DNA from: Gilliamella sp. Choc4-2
Lineage (GTDB): Bacteria > Pseudomonadota > Gammaproteobacteria > Enterobacterales > Orbaceae
DNA length: 64,000 nucleotides
Direction of reading: 5' to 3'
Assembly: GCF_001690355.1 (NCBI RefSeq)
Contig: NZ_LZHG01000044.1
Location: 23,467-87,466 of the forward strand
Below are positions 49,476-58,223 of this stretch, piece by piece. The notes beneath the pieces were generated by a model. That model worked only from the letters and a program-made list of their open reading frames with translations. It was not told the DNA's origin and searched no databases. Positions within the stretch are counted from its first letter, which is position 1. The number at the start of each line of letters is the position of its first letter. A program made the position numbers and the translations under genes.

Positions 49476-50067
49476 TGTATTTTCCTTTTACCAACATTCA
49501 TCAACAAAAATTACCTTTGAGCAAGCATAACATATTTTAATAATAAAAGTGTATATATATCGTTACATATCGACAATCTTTTCTTAAAGTATTCCCTTAA
49601 AATTGCATAGCTAATTATCATTATGATATTAATCATCTTTATGCTAAAAAAATAAAGTTTTATTATTTTATCGTTTGATAGCCACTACGCAATATGGGCA
49701 CACTTTATCCCATTGATATAACTATCTAAAATAATGGTAAACATAAAGTGGGCAAACCTAAACGACACTTAAGTAATTTTAGAATATTTCAATCCGATTT
49801 TATAACTCATGTAACACAACAGCATCAACAAAAGTAAACACAGCCATACTTCCAATCACTTTACTTTTTATTAAGCTATATCTTAACGATTTAATTTTGG
49901 AAACATGATAGGCTTGAGCTTAATTATAAAGCACATGATATACCTTAGCCTTTCGAAACCAACAATGTGCCTTGTTCAAATTCATTCCTGGCGAATTTCT
50001 TGAACGACAACGCTGTCATTATTTTGTCTTTTTTAAGTTATATCTTGATGATTTAATTTTTAAGAAA
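49476..50067. other. Degenerate intergenic region upstream of hinT, with imperfect direct repeat
   Basis: 592 bases without an intact gene. AAGCTATATCTTAACGAT plus 8 more bases (49873-49898) recurs in similar form at 50035-50060, differing at about 3 of 26 positions. On the minus strand both copies read as KIKSxRYxL followed by Lys-rich residues, and the sequence between is broken by stops (for example SKVIGSMAVFTFVDAVVLHE). This looks like decayed coding DNA, perhaps from a mobile element, but I cannot name the family. Confidence 0.45.
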
Positions 50068-50143
50068 TGGTGGGTCGTGAGCGATTCGAACGCTCGACCA
50101 ACGGATTAAAAGTCCGCTGCTCTACCGACTGAGCTAACGACCC
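50068..50143 (-). tRNA. tRNA-Lys (TTT)
   Basis: Cloverleaf on the minus strand: GGGTCGTTAGCTCAGTCGGT at the 5' end, anticodon TTT in GGACTTTTAATCC, T-arm GTTCGAATC, 76 bases with encoded CCA at 50068-50070. First of three clustered tRNAs. Confidence 0.97.
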
Positions 50144-50152
50144 ATCTACAGA

Positions 50153-50228
50153 TGGTGGGTGATACCGGGTTCGAACCAGTGACCCCCTCCTTGTAAGGGA
50201 GGTGCTCTCCCAACTGAGCTAATCACCC
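50153..50228 (-). tRNA. tRNA-Val (TAC), copy 1
   Basis: Minus-strand cloverleaf: GGGTGATTAGCTCAGTTGGG at the 5' end, anticodon TAC in CTCCCTTACAAGGAG, T-arm GGTTCGAACC, encoded CCA at 50153-50155, 76 bases. Confidence 0.97.
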
Positions 50229-50263
50229 CAAATGCTTCATAAACGAAACATCACGGTAAAGAT

Positions 50264-50339
50264 TGGTGGGTGATACCGGGTTCGAACCAGTGACCCCCTC
50301 CTTGTAAGGGAGGTGCTCTCCCAACTGAGCTAATCACCC
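50264..50339 (-). tRNA. tRNA-Val (TAC), copy 2
   Basis: Identical in sequence to the neighbouring tRNA-Val, separated by 35 bases. Anticodon TAC, 76 bases with encoded CCA. The cluster order (transcribed Val, Val, Lys) resembles the mixed Lys/Val clusters of enteric bacteria. Confidence 0.97.
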
Positions 50340-50439
50340 TTACCGTGTGGCTGTGCATTATAAGCCACACCTCATTTCAGTCAACCCTTTTTTTTATTTT
50401 TCTGCCAAATTGCCCCCGTTCGATTTAATTTTAAACATT

Positions 50440-50461
50440 TTTTGCGTGATAGCTCTCAAAA
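50440..50461 (+). promoter_or_regulatory. CRP-S (Sxy-dependent) site upstream of the DNA-uptake operon
   Basis: TTTTGCGT-GATAGC-TCTCAAAA fits the competence-type CRP-S palindrome TTTTGCGA-N6-TCGCAAAA at 14 of 16 fixed positions. The GCG core, rather than the GTG of ordinary CRP sites, is the feature that makes such sites depend on Sxy/TfoX. It lies 81 bases before the first hof gene. A start site about 41 bases from its centre would give a -10 near 50480 (TAACAA). Confidence 0.72.
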
Positions 50462-50542
50462 AATCCTTTTTGTTAATTTTAACAATGGTAAAAATGACTA
50501 TTATCAAACAATATTTCTGGGCTAATTAAAAGATCATTAATT

Positions 50543-51487
50543 ATGAAAATAAAAAAATGTCGAGTCATCATCTATATTGAACCCAAATTTTTACGTTATA
50601 AAATCCTACATACGAAGAAAAAAGAGGCTTTAACTGACCATAACTCCATGATTGAGTATCATTACCAATATTTTTCTGAAATTGAATTACTGATAAAAAA
50701 ATTAAAAAAAAGTGTTTCACAATATGCTATTTTTGAACTTCATTTGGATAACACTTATATCCAAATGCAACAACTACCTTTACCTAAAATTAAAATTCAA
50801 CTAAACGAAATCGCTTTATATGTTGAAGCATCAATTTACAAATTATTTCAATTATCATCTAAAAATGTATATTTTGATTTTAGCTATTCATCTAATCAAA
50901 AACAAATAAATGTTGCAATATGTGAGCGTCATTTTATCGATAACTGGATTAAACTTTTTGAAAAATATAATCTATTACTAAGTTTCATTGGTTACTTAAC
51001 CAGTGATAATAAATTAAATTTTTTGCCATGGAGGCAAGAAAAACAAAAAAAACAAAAATTACAACTCATATTCACAATTGCCAGCTTTATCGTGGTTTTA
51101 TGCAGTTTATTTTTTTATATATGGATACAGGAACAAAACAAACTTAATTATTATGTTTTTAAAATAGCCGAACAACAAACTATTGAGAAACAATTAAGAA
51201 AAAAATTATCTAATTACCTTCCTATATCATCTTCAAGTCAAAAGCAAATTTACCAATCATTATTAATACTTTCTGAACAGCTACCTATTGGTAGTTGGCT
51301 AGAATCATTTAATTTTGTCAAAAATAAAATTTCAATAAAAGGATATAGTTTTAGCTATCTCGAAATTACTAATTTCAAAAAACGAGTATCAAAACAAGAA
51401 AGCATTAAAAAAAGCCAAATTCAAGCTATATTGGCTAACAAAAATAATTTTTTGTTTGAAATGGATATTGAACTAAATGAACAGTGA
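50543..51487 (+). CDS. HofM-HofN fusion (PilM N-part joined to PilN), DNA uptake
   Basis: Protein of 314 residues at the position of hofM and hofN. Residues about 1-155 resemble the first half of PilM/HofM (ELHLDNTYIQMQQLPLPKI, VEASIYKLFQLSSKNVYFDF, VAICERHFIDNWIKLFEKYN). The text then runs straight into the PilN start LNFLPWRQEKQKK (158-170), a membrane helix (173-195) and a PilN periplasmic domain. The second half of PilM, with much of the ATP-binding fold, is missing. No frame break is seen. The gene ends 8 residues into the next frame's start (11-base overlap). Confidence 0.7.
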   Translation: MKIKKCRVIIYIEPKFLRYKILHTKKKEALTDHNSMIEYHYQYFSEIELLIKKLKKSVSQYAIFELHLDNTYIQMQQLPLPKIKIQLNEIALYVEASIYKLFQLSSKNVYFDFSYSSNQKQINVAICERHFIDNWIKLFEKYNLLLSFIGYLTSDNKLNFLPWRQEKQKKQKLQLIFTIASFIVVLCSLFFYIWIQEQNKLNYYVFKIAEQQTIEKQLRKKLSNYLPISSSSQKQIYQSLLILSEQLPIGSWLESFNFVKNKISIKGYSFSYLEITNFKKRVSKQESIKKSQIQAILANKNNFLFEMDIELNEQ

Positions 51488-51944
51488 TTTTTTTTATAGA
51501 CCACTTTGGCAACAATACTGCCTCTGTTTTTTAAGTACGTTAGCGATATTTGCCATTGGCTATCTATTTTTTATTAATGATCTTGCTAATCAAGTACATC
51601 AAAAGACCATGTTATTTTATGCAAACAATCAAAATATTGAACAATTAAAAGCACAGCTTGCAAGATATCAAACAGATAAACCTTTCATTCTCATATCAGA
51701 ACAGGATTTTGCAAAAGCAATTAAAAAAAATCATTTAACTCTGGGGTCTTTCAAACATTACCAAATGGAAAACACAGCAAATTGGGATATTGAATTATAT
51801 GGTCAATTTAATAATCTAATTAATTTGATCACCTACTTTAATGAAAATTATTTTTATCTGGATTTTAAGAATTTAGATATCTATCAAGAAGATAATTATT
51901 TAAAGATATCATTTACGTTAGTATTGAAAAAGGAAATAGCATGA
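51477..51944 (+). CDS. HofO/PilO-like protein (DNA uptake)
   Basis: Protein of 155 residues with one membrane helix near residues 16-33 (CLCFLSTLAIFAIGYLFF), a short coiled-coil segment, and a small periplasmic ferredoxin-like domain. This is the PilO/HofO/ComC architecture. Sequence similarity is weak and the call rests on order: it overlaps the HofMN gene by 11 bases and the HofP-like gene by 4. Confidence 0.68.
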   Translation: MNSDFFYRPLWQQYCLCFLSTLAIFAIGYLFFINDLANQVHQKTMLFYANNQNIEQLKAQLARYQTDKPFILISEQDFAKAIKKNHLTLGSFKHYQMENTANWDIELYGQFNNLINLITYFNENYFYLDFKNLDIYQEDNYLKISFTLVLKKEIA

Positions 51945-52315
51945 AAAACTATCTATACATTGGACTGGTATCTGTTTCAATCAGCTATTTTAATGTTTAC
52001 GCCGAACAAAAAATAATACGCGATCCCTTTTACCCACAATATCAAACTTCATGCCATGAACAAAAAAACACCTTATTTAACCAAATACAAACTTGGCAAT
52101 ATAAAGGGCATATAAAACATAACGATAAAAATTATCAGCAAATTTGGTTAGCATCTCAAAATGAATGGTTGGATATTCTAGGGGATATGGATCCTAACAT
52201 ATTGTTACCTTGGCAAATCCATTCTTTATTAAACGATAAAATAATCTTTCAAGCAATGTTACCTCAATACTGTCAAGAAAGCATTTCATGGACAATATCA
52301 CTAAATGAACCATAA
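51941..52315 (+). CDS. HofP/PilP-like protein (DNA uptake)
   Basis: Small exported protein of 124 residues. Signal peptide to about residue 20 (VYA-EQ). It then has IIRDPFYPQYQTSC and WQYKGHIKHNDKNYQQIWLA, which resembles the beta-domain of HofP/PilP that links the inner-membrane complex to the secretin. ATG overlaps the previous stop by 4 bases. Two cysteines (in TSCHEQ and QYCQES) may form a disulfide. Confidence 0.68.
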   Translation: MKNYLYIGLVSVSISYFNVYAEQKIIRDPFYPQYQTSCHEQKNTLFNQIQTWQYKGHIKHNDKNYQQIWLASQNEWLDILGDMDPNILLPWQIHSLLNDKIIFQAMLPQYCQESISWTISLNEP

Positions 52316-52345
52316 CACTATTTAACCCTGAGGTATACACCAATA

Positions 52346-53638
52346 ATGAAAATTCAAAATATAAGCTTAAGAATAATAATACACTGCACACTAACTATAT
52401 TTATCATATTAATTATTAGCACTAATTTAAGTAGAGCAAGCAACAATAAAATGTCAAATTTAAATCAGCCAGATTTAATTTCACTAAACTTTTATCAAAC
52501 TGATATTGCTATTATTTTGCGTTCTTTAGCAAGCAGTAAACAGATGAACTTAGTCATGACAGAAGAATTATCCATTAAGCAAACAATCAAACTCGAAAAT
52601 GTCGATTGGCACAAAGCTTTAACAATTATATTAAATTTAGCCAATTTACAAGCTGAAATTGATGACAATATTTTATTAATATCCAAAGCAGCTGATCCTG
52701 AACGTTTATATCAAAAACAACAAATTGAAAAACTAGAACAACAAAAAAAACTCTCTTTAGATTCAATTGCTATAGCAGTGAATCATACTGATCCTTCCCA
52801 ATTGCTTGAAACAATTCAACAACAAGAATTATTATCAGAACAAGGCAAAGCCACAATCGATAAACGAACAAACTCAATAATCATTACCGATTCATCCAAA
52901 CAATTAAATGATATAAAAAAGCTTATTCAAACACTTGATAAACCAATACCGCAAATACATATTTCTGCTCACATTGTTAATATGAATGAAGAAAGCCTGT
53001 CCGAACTTGGTATAAAATGGGGATATTCAGGAAAATCTTCTCAAGTTTTAGACAACCTTGCTATCGGATTGGATGTAACTAATCCAGCCACAACAGCAGG
53101 ATTTAATCTAGCTAAAATTTCAGGCAATTTACTTAAATTAGAATTATCTGCACTCGAGGCAGAAAATCAGCTTGAAATTATTGCTAGTCCTAATTTACTT
53201 ACCGCTAATCAAAATATGGCATCAATTAAACAAGGAACAGAAATTCCTTATGAAGTTTCTAGTGGAAATAATGGTGCAACATCCATTGAATTTAAACAAG
53301 CGGTGCTCGGTTTAGAAGTCACCCCTAAAATACTTACTAATAATGAAATGATATTAAATCTTTATATTACCCAAAACACGGCTGGACGATCAATTAAACG
53401 TAGAGATGGCGGAGAAGCGCTTGCAATTGATACTCAAGAAATAAAAACACAAGTACATGTAAAAAGTGGTGAAACAATTGTGCTGGGTGGGATTTTTCAC
53501 CAAATAAATAACCAAATTGCTCATAATGTACCTGGTATAAGTCAAATACCCATTCTAGGTCACCTATTTCAATATAAGAATAAAAAGCAACAGAAAAGAG
53601 AATTAGTGATTTTTATAACGCCACAATTAGTTGAGTAA
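52346..53638 (+). CDS. hofQ: Secretin HofQ (PilQ/ComE-type outer-membrane DNA-uptake pore)
   Basis: Secretin of 430 residues (E. coli HofQ 412). N-terminal signal/membrane segment, then an N0/STN domain (ISLNFYQTDIAIILRSLASS, NVDWHKALTIILNL), an N1/KH domain (AIAVNHTDPSQLLETIQQQE, RTNSIIITDSSKQL), and a C-terminal secretin domain ending VPGISQIPILGHLFQYKNKK, ELVIFITPQLVE. It would form the pore for incoming DNA. In E. coli hofQ is followed by aroK; here it is followed by yigL. Confidence 0.88.
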   Translation: MKIQNISLRIIIHCTLTIFIILIISTNLSRASNNKMSNLNQPDLISLNFYQTDIAIILRSLASSKQMNLVMTEELSIKQTIKLENVDWHKALTIILNLANLQAEIDDNILLISKAADPERLYQKQQIEKLEQQKKLSLDSIAIAVNHTDPSQLLETIQQQELLSEQGKATIDKRTNSIIITDSSKQLNDIKKLIQTLDKPIPQIHISAHIVNMNEESLSELGIKWGYSGKSSQVLDNLAIGLDVTNPATTAGFNLAKISGNLLKLELSALEAENQLEIIASPNLLTANQNMASIKQGTEIPYEVSSGNNGATSIEFKQAVLGLEVTPKILTNNEMILNLYITQNTAGRSIKRRDGGEALAIDTQEIKTQVHVKSGETIVLGGIFHQINNQIAHNVPGISQIPILGHLFQYKNKKQQKRELVIFITPQLVE

Positions 53639-53750
53639 ATTTCGACAGAGTTGTATCATACCTTAAGATAGCTCTTAAATTTATGTTTACAGTCCGCACC
53701 TAATTTTCGGTACTGTTTATCGATCATTTTTTCACAATATAGAGAATAAT

Positions 53751-54557
53751 ATGTTTAATGTAGTAGCTTCAGATCTTGATGGCACTTTGTTAACGCCTGA
53801 ACATAGCTTATCGCCTTATACAAAAAAAATCCTACAGGCATTGCGCAAAAAAGACATTCATTTTATTTTTGCAACAGGGCGACATCATATTGATGTCAGT
53901 CAAATGAGAGAAAATATGGAAATAGATGCTTTTATGATAACCTCAAATGGCGCAAGAGTACATGATAGTGTAGGAAACTTAATTTTTAGCCGAAATATAA
54001 AACCAGCATTAGCTAGTGAAATTGCTAAAGAATGTATTGACGATCCATTAGTATACACACACATTTATCGCGGCGATCACTGGTTAATTAACAAAGAAGA
54101 TACCTATTCTTTAAGCTTTCATAAAGACTCACAATTTTCATATGAGTTTTTTAATCCACTTGATTTTGAAACAGATGATGTAGCAAAAATTTATTTCACA
54201 ACTTGTGATTACGATCTTCATCCACACTTAATTAAGTTAAAAAATCGACTCGATGAAAAATATGGAAATCAGGTAAGTATTGCCTTTTCATCTTTAAACT
54301 GTCTTGAAGTCATGGGTGAAAATGTTTCTAAAGGCAGCGCCCTAAAGAACGTCGTTGAAAAACTAGGTTTTGGCTTACAAAACAGCGTTGCCTTTGGTGA
54401 TGGTATGAACGATTATGAAATGTTAAAAATGGTCGGTAAAGGCTGTATAATGCAAAACGCTAGCACAGATTTAAAAGAAAAATTACCTGAGCTAGAAATT
54501 ATCGGTTCAAATGCAGATGATGCCGTGCCACACTATTTAGAAAAACTTTTTCTATAA
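53751..54557 (+). CDS. yigL: Cof-type HAD phosphatase YigL
   Basis: HAD phosphatase of 268 residues (E. coli YigL 266, a pyridoxal phosphate phosphatase). Motif I is ASDLDGTLLTPEHSLSPYTK with nucleophile D8, followed by FATGRHHIDVSQMRENMEID, motif III K (NVSKGSAL) and motif IV AFGDGMNDYEML. The close match over the cap domain supports YigL over other Cof proteins. Confidence 0.92.
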   Translation: MFNVVASDLDGTLLTPEHSLSPYTKKILQALRKKDIHFIFATGRHHIDVSQMRENMEIDAFMITSNGARVHDSVGNLIFSRNIKPALASEIAKECIDDPLVYTHIYRGDHWLINKEDTYSLSFHKDSQFSYEFFNPLDFETDDVAKIYFTTCDYDLHPHLIKLKNRLDEKYGNQVSIAFSSLNCLEVMGENVSKGSALKNVVEKLGFGLQNSVAFGDGMNDYEMLKMVGKGCIMQNASTDLKEKLPELEIIGSNADDAVPHYLEKLFL

Positions 54558-54578
54558 ACCATTAACACATATTATTAT

Positions 54579-54815
54579 ATGAATATGAATGCAGATAAAG
54601 AACTCAATACTATAGGGTTACGTTGTCCTGAACCAATCATGTTAGTTCGAAAAACAATAAGAGAACTTGCTATAGGGCAAGTTCTTTATGTTATTGCCGA
54701 TGACATGGCCACAACGCGTGACATTCCAAGTTTTTGTAGACACATGGATCATGAACTGCTTAATTCACAAATTGAATCTAAACCTTATCGGTATTGGATA
54801 AAAAAAACGCATTGA
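54579..54815 (+). CDS. tusA: Sulfurtransferase TusA
   Basis: Small sulfur carrier of 78 residues (E. coli 81) in the TusABCDE-MnmA relay for 2-thiouridine. The CPxP motif is C16-PEP in [15 protein letters not shown]. The conserved middle is [21 protein letters not shown]. It lies 21 bases after yigL. Confidence 0.94.
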   Translation: MNMNADKELNTIGLRCPEPIMLVRKTIRELAIGQVLYVIADDMATTRDIPSFCRHMDHELLNSQIESKPYRYWIKKTH

Positions 54816-54837
54816 TAACATAATGATTGCTTAGTCA

Positions 54838-55251
54838 TTAAACCATGCTATTAAATTCAATTTGATATAAATAATAACGCAGTGTTCGCCAATCGTCAGG
54901 GGAAATACTATCAAACATTAAAAAAAGCGTACGCCGTTGGCTGTTACGGCGTGACCTCAAATTTAAGATTACAACATAACGAAATATTAACGGTTTACGT
55001 ACTAAGTACCAACGTTGATTATACCAATAGATCTGGCGTATATGATGAAAAATTGCTAATTCCCCTTTTATCATTTGGCAATAACAAATACTACGCCACC
55101 ATTCAACAATTAATAAAGGCATAACAATAAAGGTATATGAATTTAACGTCGTATCGGCAAATAAAATTAAGCTTATTAAAATTAAAAACAGATAAAAGCT
55201 TGATGATAACACCAACTGCAAATAAGATTGACTGAGCCTTGTACTCCACAT
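54838..55251 (-). CDS. cptA: CptA/YgfX-family membrane protein
   Basis: Protein of 137 residues (E. coli CptA/YgfX 135) with two N-terminal membrane helices (about residues 12-55) and a soluble tail: IKGELAIFHHIRQIYWYNQR, LRSRRNSQRRTLFLMFDS, DDWRTLRYYLYQ, matching the YgfX layout. In E. coli it is encoded next to sdhE (cptB). No sdhE-like gene is upstream here. The role (membrane partner of SdhE or growth inhibitor) is therefore uncertain. Confidence 0.75.
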   Translation of the reverse strand: MWSTRLSQSYLQLVLSSSFYLFLILISLILFADTTLNSYTFIVMPLLIVEWWRSICYCQMIKGELAIFHHIRQIYWYNQRWYLVRKPLIFRYVVILNLRSRRNSQRRTLFLMFDSISPDDWRTLRYYLYQIEFNSMV

Positions 55252-55672
55252 AACAATTATTCAGCAAGAATAAAAATCAATTATTGCATGCCGAAAAAGA
55301 AATTATTTTAGCATTAGTAAAAATTTGTGAGATAATACACAAAAATTATAAAAGTATTACTTAACAATCTGGCTAAAATTTTTATTTTATAGTGACATTA
55401 ATTTCCAAAAAACTCATTTTTCTAGCCGTTTTACTCTTTTTTATATTCAAATGTCAGAAAAGAGCTTTGAATTCATTAGGTTGCAACTATTTTAATTTGC
55501 AGCTTTACATACTAATTTGATACTAAAAAACAAGTAATAACCGCTTTTTATTTTGCCCAATTTCCTAAAATTAGTATATACTCATCGACTTAAAAATATT
55601 GAAATCTTACAGGCAAAAAAGTTTATTGGTATTGTTGCTTTATGCCTTAACTGAATTGGTTAGGAATTAATT
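55252..55672. other. Divergent intergenic region between cptA and mrcA
   Basis: 421 AT-rich bases with no gene. I checked the minus strand for an sdhE-like frame and saw none. It should hold the mrcA and cptA promoters. Confidence 0.5.
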
Positions 55673-55675
55673 GTG

Positions 55676-58210
55676 ATGTTTATTAGAGTATTAAAATTTC
55701 TACTTAAATTTTTTGCTGGTTGCTTTCTATGTGGCTTAATCATTAGTATAGTTGGTTATGCCTATTATTCAAAAGATTTACCAGATGTAACTACTCTAAA
55801 AGATGTGCAATTACAAACACCATTACAAGTATTAAGTAAAGATGGTGAATTAATTGCTATTTTTGGTGAGCGTCGACGCACGCCACTAAAATATAACCAA
55901 ATGCCTCAAATAGTTGTTAATGCAGTTATTGCTACCGAAGATTCGCGCTTTCACGAACATTTTGGCATTGATTTAATCGGTATCATTCGTGCCATGTATA
56001 TTGGAGTAAAACAAAAAGGTTTTTCGCAAGGCGGCAGCACCATAACGCAGCAAGTTGCTAAAAACTTTTTTTTAACACCTGAAAAAAGCATTTCTCGAAA
56101 AGTTAGAGAAATGATTTTAGCAATTCGTATGGAAAAAGAATTATCAAAGAATGAAATCATGGAACTTTACTTAAACATGATCAACTTTGGCTCAAGGGCT
56201 TATGGTATAGCCTCTGCTTCTTACACTTTTTTCGGTAAAACGCCTGATCAGTTAACGATTGATGAAGCAGCATTACTAGCGGGCTTACCAAATGCGCCTT
56301 CTGCATTTAACCCAATTTCTCACCCTAATCGAGCACTAACAAGACGTAATTGGGTATTAAGTCGAATGTTAGATCAATCGTACATCACCCAAGCACAATA
56401 TAAGGAAGCTATCCAAAAACCATTAAATGTAAGCTATCATGCTCCACAAATCGAATTTTCGGCGCCTTATGTAGCAGAAATGGCACGACAATATATGTTC
56501 GAAAAATTTGGCGAAAATGCCTATACTGATGGCTATAAAGTATACACAACAATAACAAAACAGGATCAGCTAGCAGCAAACCAATCTGTACAAAAACACA
56601 TTATCGATTATGACATTAGACATGGTTATCGTGGTGCAGAAAAAATACTATGGAAAAATAATGAAACGCCATGGGATAATGAACAAATCCACCAAATTTT
56701 AAGTAAATATATGTGTTACAACAGTATGTGCCCTGCTGTAGTTTTAAAAGCCACAGATAAAGAAGCAACTGCGGTATTAACAGACAAAAGCCACATTGTA
56801 ATTTCGTTCGAAGGCATGAAGTGGGCTCGACCATATATTAGTGATAATAGACAAGGTGATTTTCCAAAAAAAGTTTCTGACACATTAAAAGCAGGGCAAC
56901 TTATTTGGGTTAAAAAACCTGCAGATATTTGGGAGCTTGCACAAATTCCGGGCGTTAATGCAGCATTGGTATCACTAAATTCAGATGACGGTGCGATTAA
57001 AGCGATTATTGGGGGATATGATTTTAATTTAAGTAAATTCAACCGAGCCACACAAGCACTTCGTCAATTAGGTTCAAATATTAAGCCATTTATTTACACA
57101 GCAACACTAGAAAAAGGCTTAACCATGGCAACGTTGCTTAATGATGCCCCCATTGTGCGCACAGCCGGAAGCGAAACTTGGCGCCCTAAAAATTCACCTC
57201 CCACATATGAAGGTCCATTACGTTTAAGAATTGGTTTAGGTATGTCTAAAAATGTCATGATGGTGCGAGCTTTACGTGCTATTGGAATAGATTATGCAGC
57301 GACTTATTTAGAACGATTTGGATTCCCAAAAGAAAACATTTCGCATAATGAATCTTTAGCTTTAGGTTCTGCATCGTTTACACCACTGCAGGTTGCAAGA
57401 GCCTATTCGGTTATTGCTAACGGCGGCTATTTAATCACACCTTATTTAATAGAACGAATCGAAAACAGCAATGATAACAGCATTATTTATCAGCACCAAC
57501 CATTGATTGCTTGCCATGACTGCATTGACGATCCTATTGCAACAGATTCAACACCAATATCACTTGGTAATGTCGAAGATATTGCTAATGAATCTGATAA
57601 CGAAGAGCCAGAACAAGGGAACTTAAAATCAGACGATGATTTAATATTACCTAAAATTAATAATACCTCTGACAAGAATACTGCAACAAAATATGCCCCA
57701 CATACCATAAGTAGTGATATCGCATTTATTATGAAAGATGGCTTACGAACAACCGTGTTTGGCGGTCCAGGTTGGCAAGGCACCGCATGGCGTGCTAAAG
57801 CTTTAGGCCGAAAAGATGTTGGAGGAAAAACAGGTACAACTAATGCTTCAAAAGATGTATGGTTTTCTGGATATGGGGGCAACATTGTCACTACTGTTTG
57901 GATGGGATTTGATGATCACCGTCGTGAACTAGGGCGAACCTTCCGTGCCGAAGGTGGTGCAAATACGGCTAATCCTGTTTGGGTTGATTACATGAAAATT
58001 GCTTTAAAAGATGTACCGGTAAAAGAAGATATAAAACCTGAAAATGTTATTACCGTAACTATAGATCAAAAAACAGGATTATTACCACAATCTGGAGCTG
58101 ATACCATGTCAGAATATTTTATTAAAGGTACCGAACCGACACATTATGCAACTAAAGAAGTTGGCACTGAAGTGACAGATTCGGACGGTAATACATCAGA
58201 GCTATTCTAA
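55676..58210 (+). CDS. mrcA: Penicillin-binding protein 1A
   Basis: Bifunctional class A PBP of about 844 residues (E. coli PBP1a 850). One N-terminal membrane helix, then the GT51 glycosyltransferase (ATEDSRFHEHFGID with the catalytic Glu near 88, and QGGSTITQQVAKNFF). An OB-like insert follows, then the transpeptidase with SNIK (serine about 467, RQLGSNIKPF) and KTG (about 718, GGKTGTTN). Start: AGGA at 55662-55665 could serve this ATG or a GTG one codon earlier. It makes and cross-links peptidoglycan. Confidence 0.96.
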   Translation: MFIRVLKFLLKFFAGCFLCGLIISIVGYAYYSKDLPDVTTLKDVQLQTPLQVLSKDGELIAIFGERRRTPLKYNQMPQIVVNAVIATEDSRFHEHFGIDLIGIIRAMYIGVKQKGFSQGGSTITQQVAKNFFLTPEKSISRKVREMILAIRMEKELSKNEIMELYLNMINFGSRAYGIASASYTFFGKTPDQLTIDEAALLAGLPNAPSAFNPISHPNRALTRRNWVLSRMLDQSYITQAQYKEAIQKPLNVSYHAPQIEFSAPYVAEMARQYMFEKFGENAYTDGYKVYTTITKQDQLAANQSVQKHIIDYDIRHGYRGAEKILWKNNETPWDNEQIHQILSKYMCYNSMCPAVVLKATDKEATAVLTDKSHIVISFEGMKWARPYISDNRQGDFPKKVSDTLKAGQLIWVKKPADIWELAQIPGVNAALVSLNSDDGAIKAIIGGYDFNLSKFNRATQALRQLGSNIKPFIYTATLEKGLTMATLLNDAPIVRTAGSETWRPKNSPPTYEGPLRLRIGLGMSKNVMMVRALRAIGIDYAATYLERFGFPKENISHNESLALGSASFTPLQVARAYSVIANGGYLITPYLIERIENSNDNSIIYQHQPLIACHDCIDDPIATDSTPISLGNVEDIANESDNEEPEQGNLKSDDDLILPKINNTSDKNTATKYAPHTISSDIAFIMKDGLRTTVFGGPGWQGTAWRAKALGRKDVGGKTGTTNASKDVWFSGYGGNIVTTVWMGFDDHRRELGRTFRAEGGANTANPVWVDYMKIALKDVPVKEDIKPENVITVTIDQKTGLLPQSGADTMSEYFIKGTEPTHYATKEVGTEVTDSDGNTSELF

Positions 58211-58223
58211 GAAAGGATTTATA

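Noticed and set aside
50347..50529. 60-codon open frame before the hof operon
   Set aside because: It runs through the CRP-S site and putative promoter and has no recognisable features.
55252..55672. sdhE gene next to cptA
   Set aside because: The minus-strand frames are closed and no SdhE-like motif was seen.
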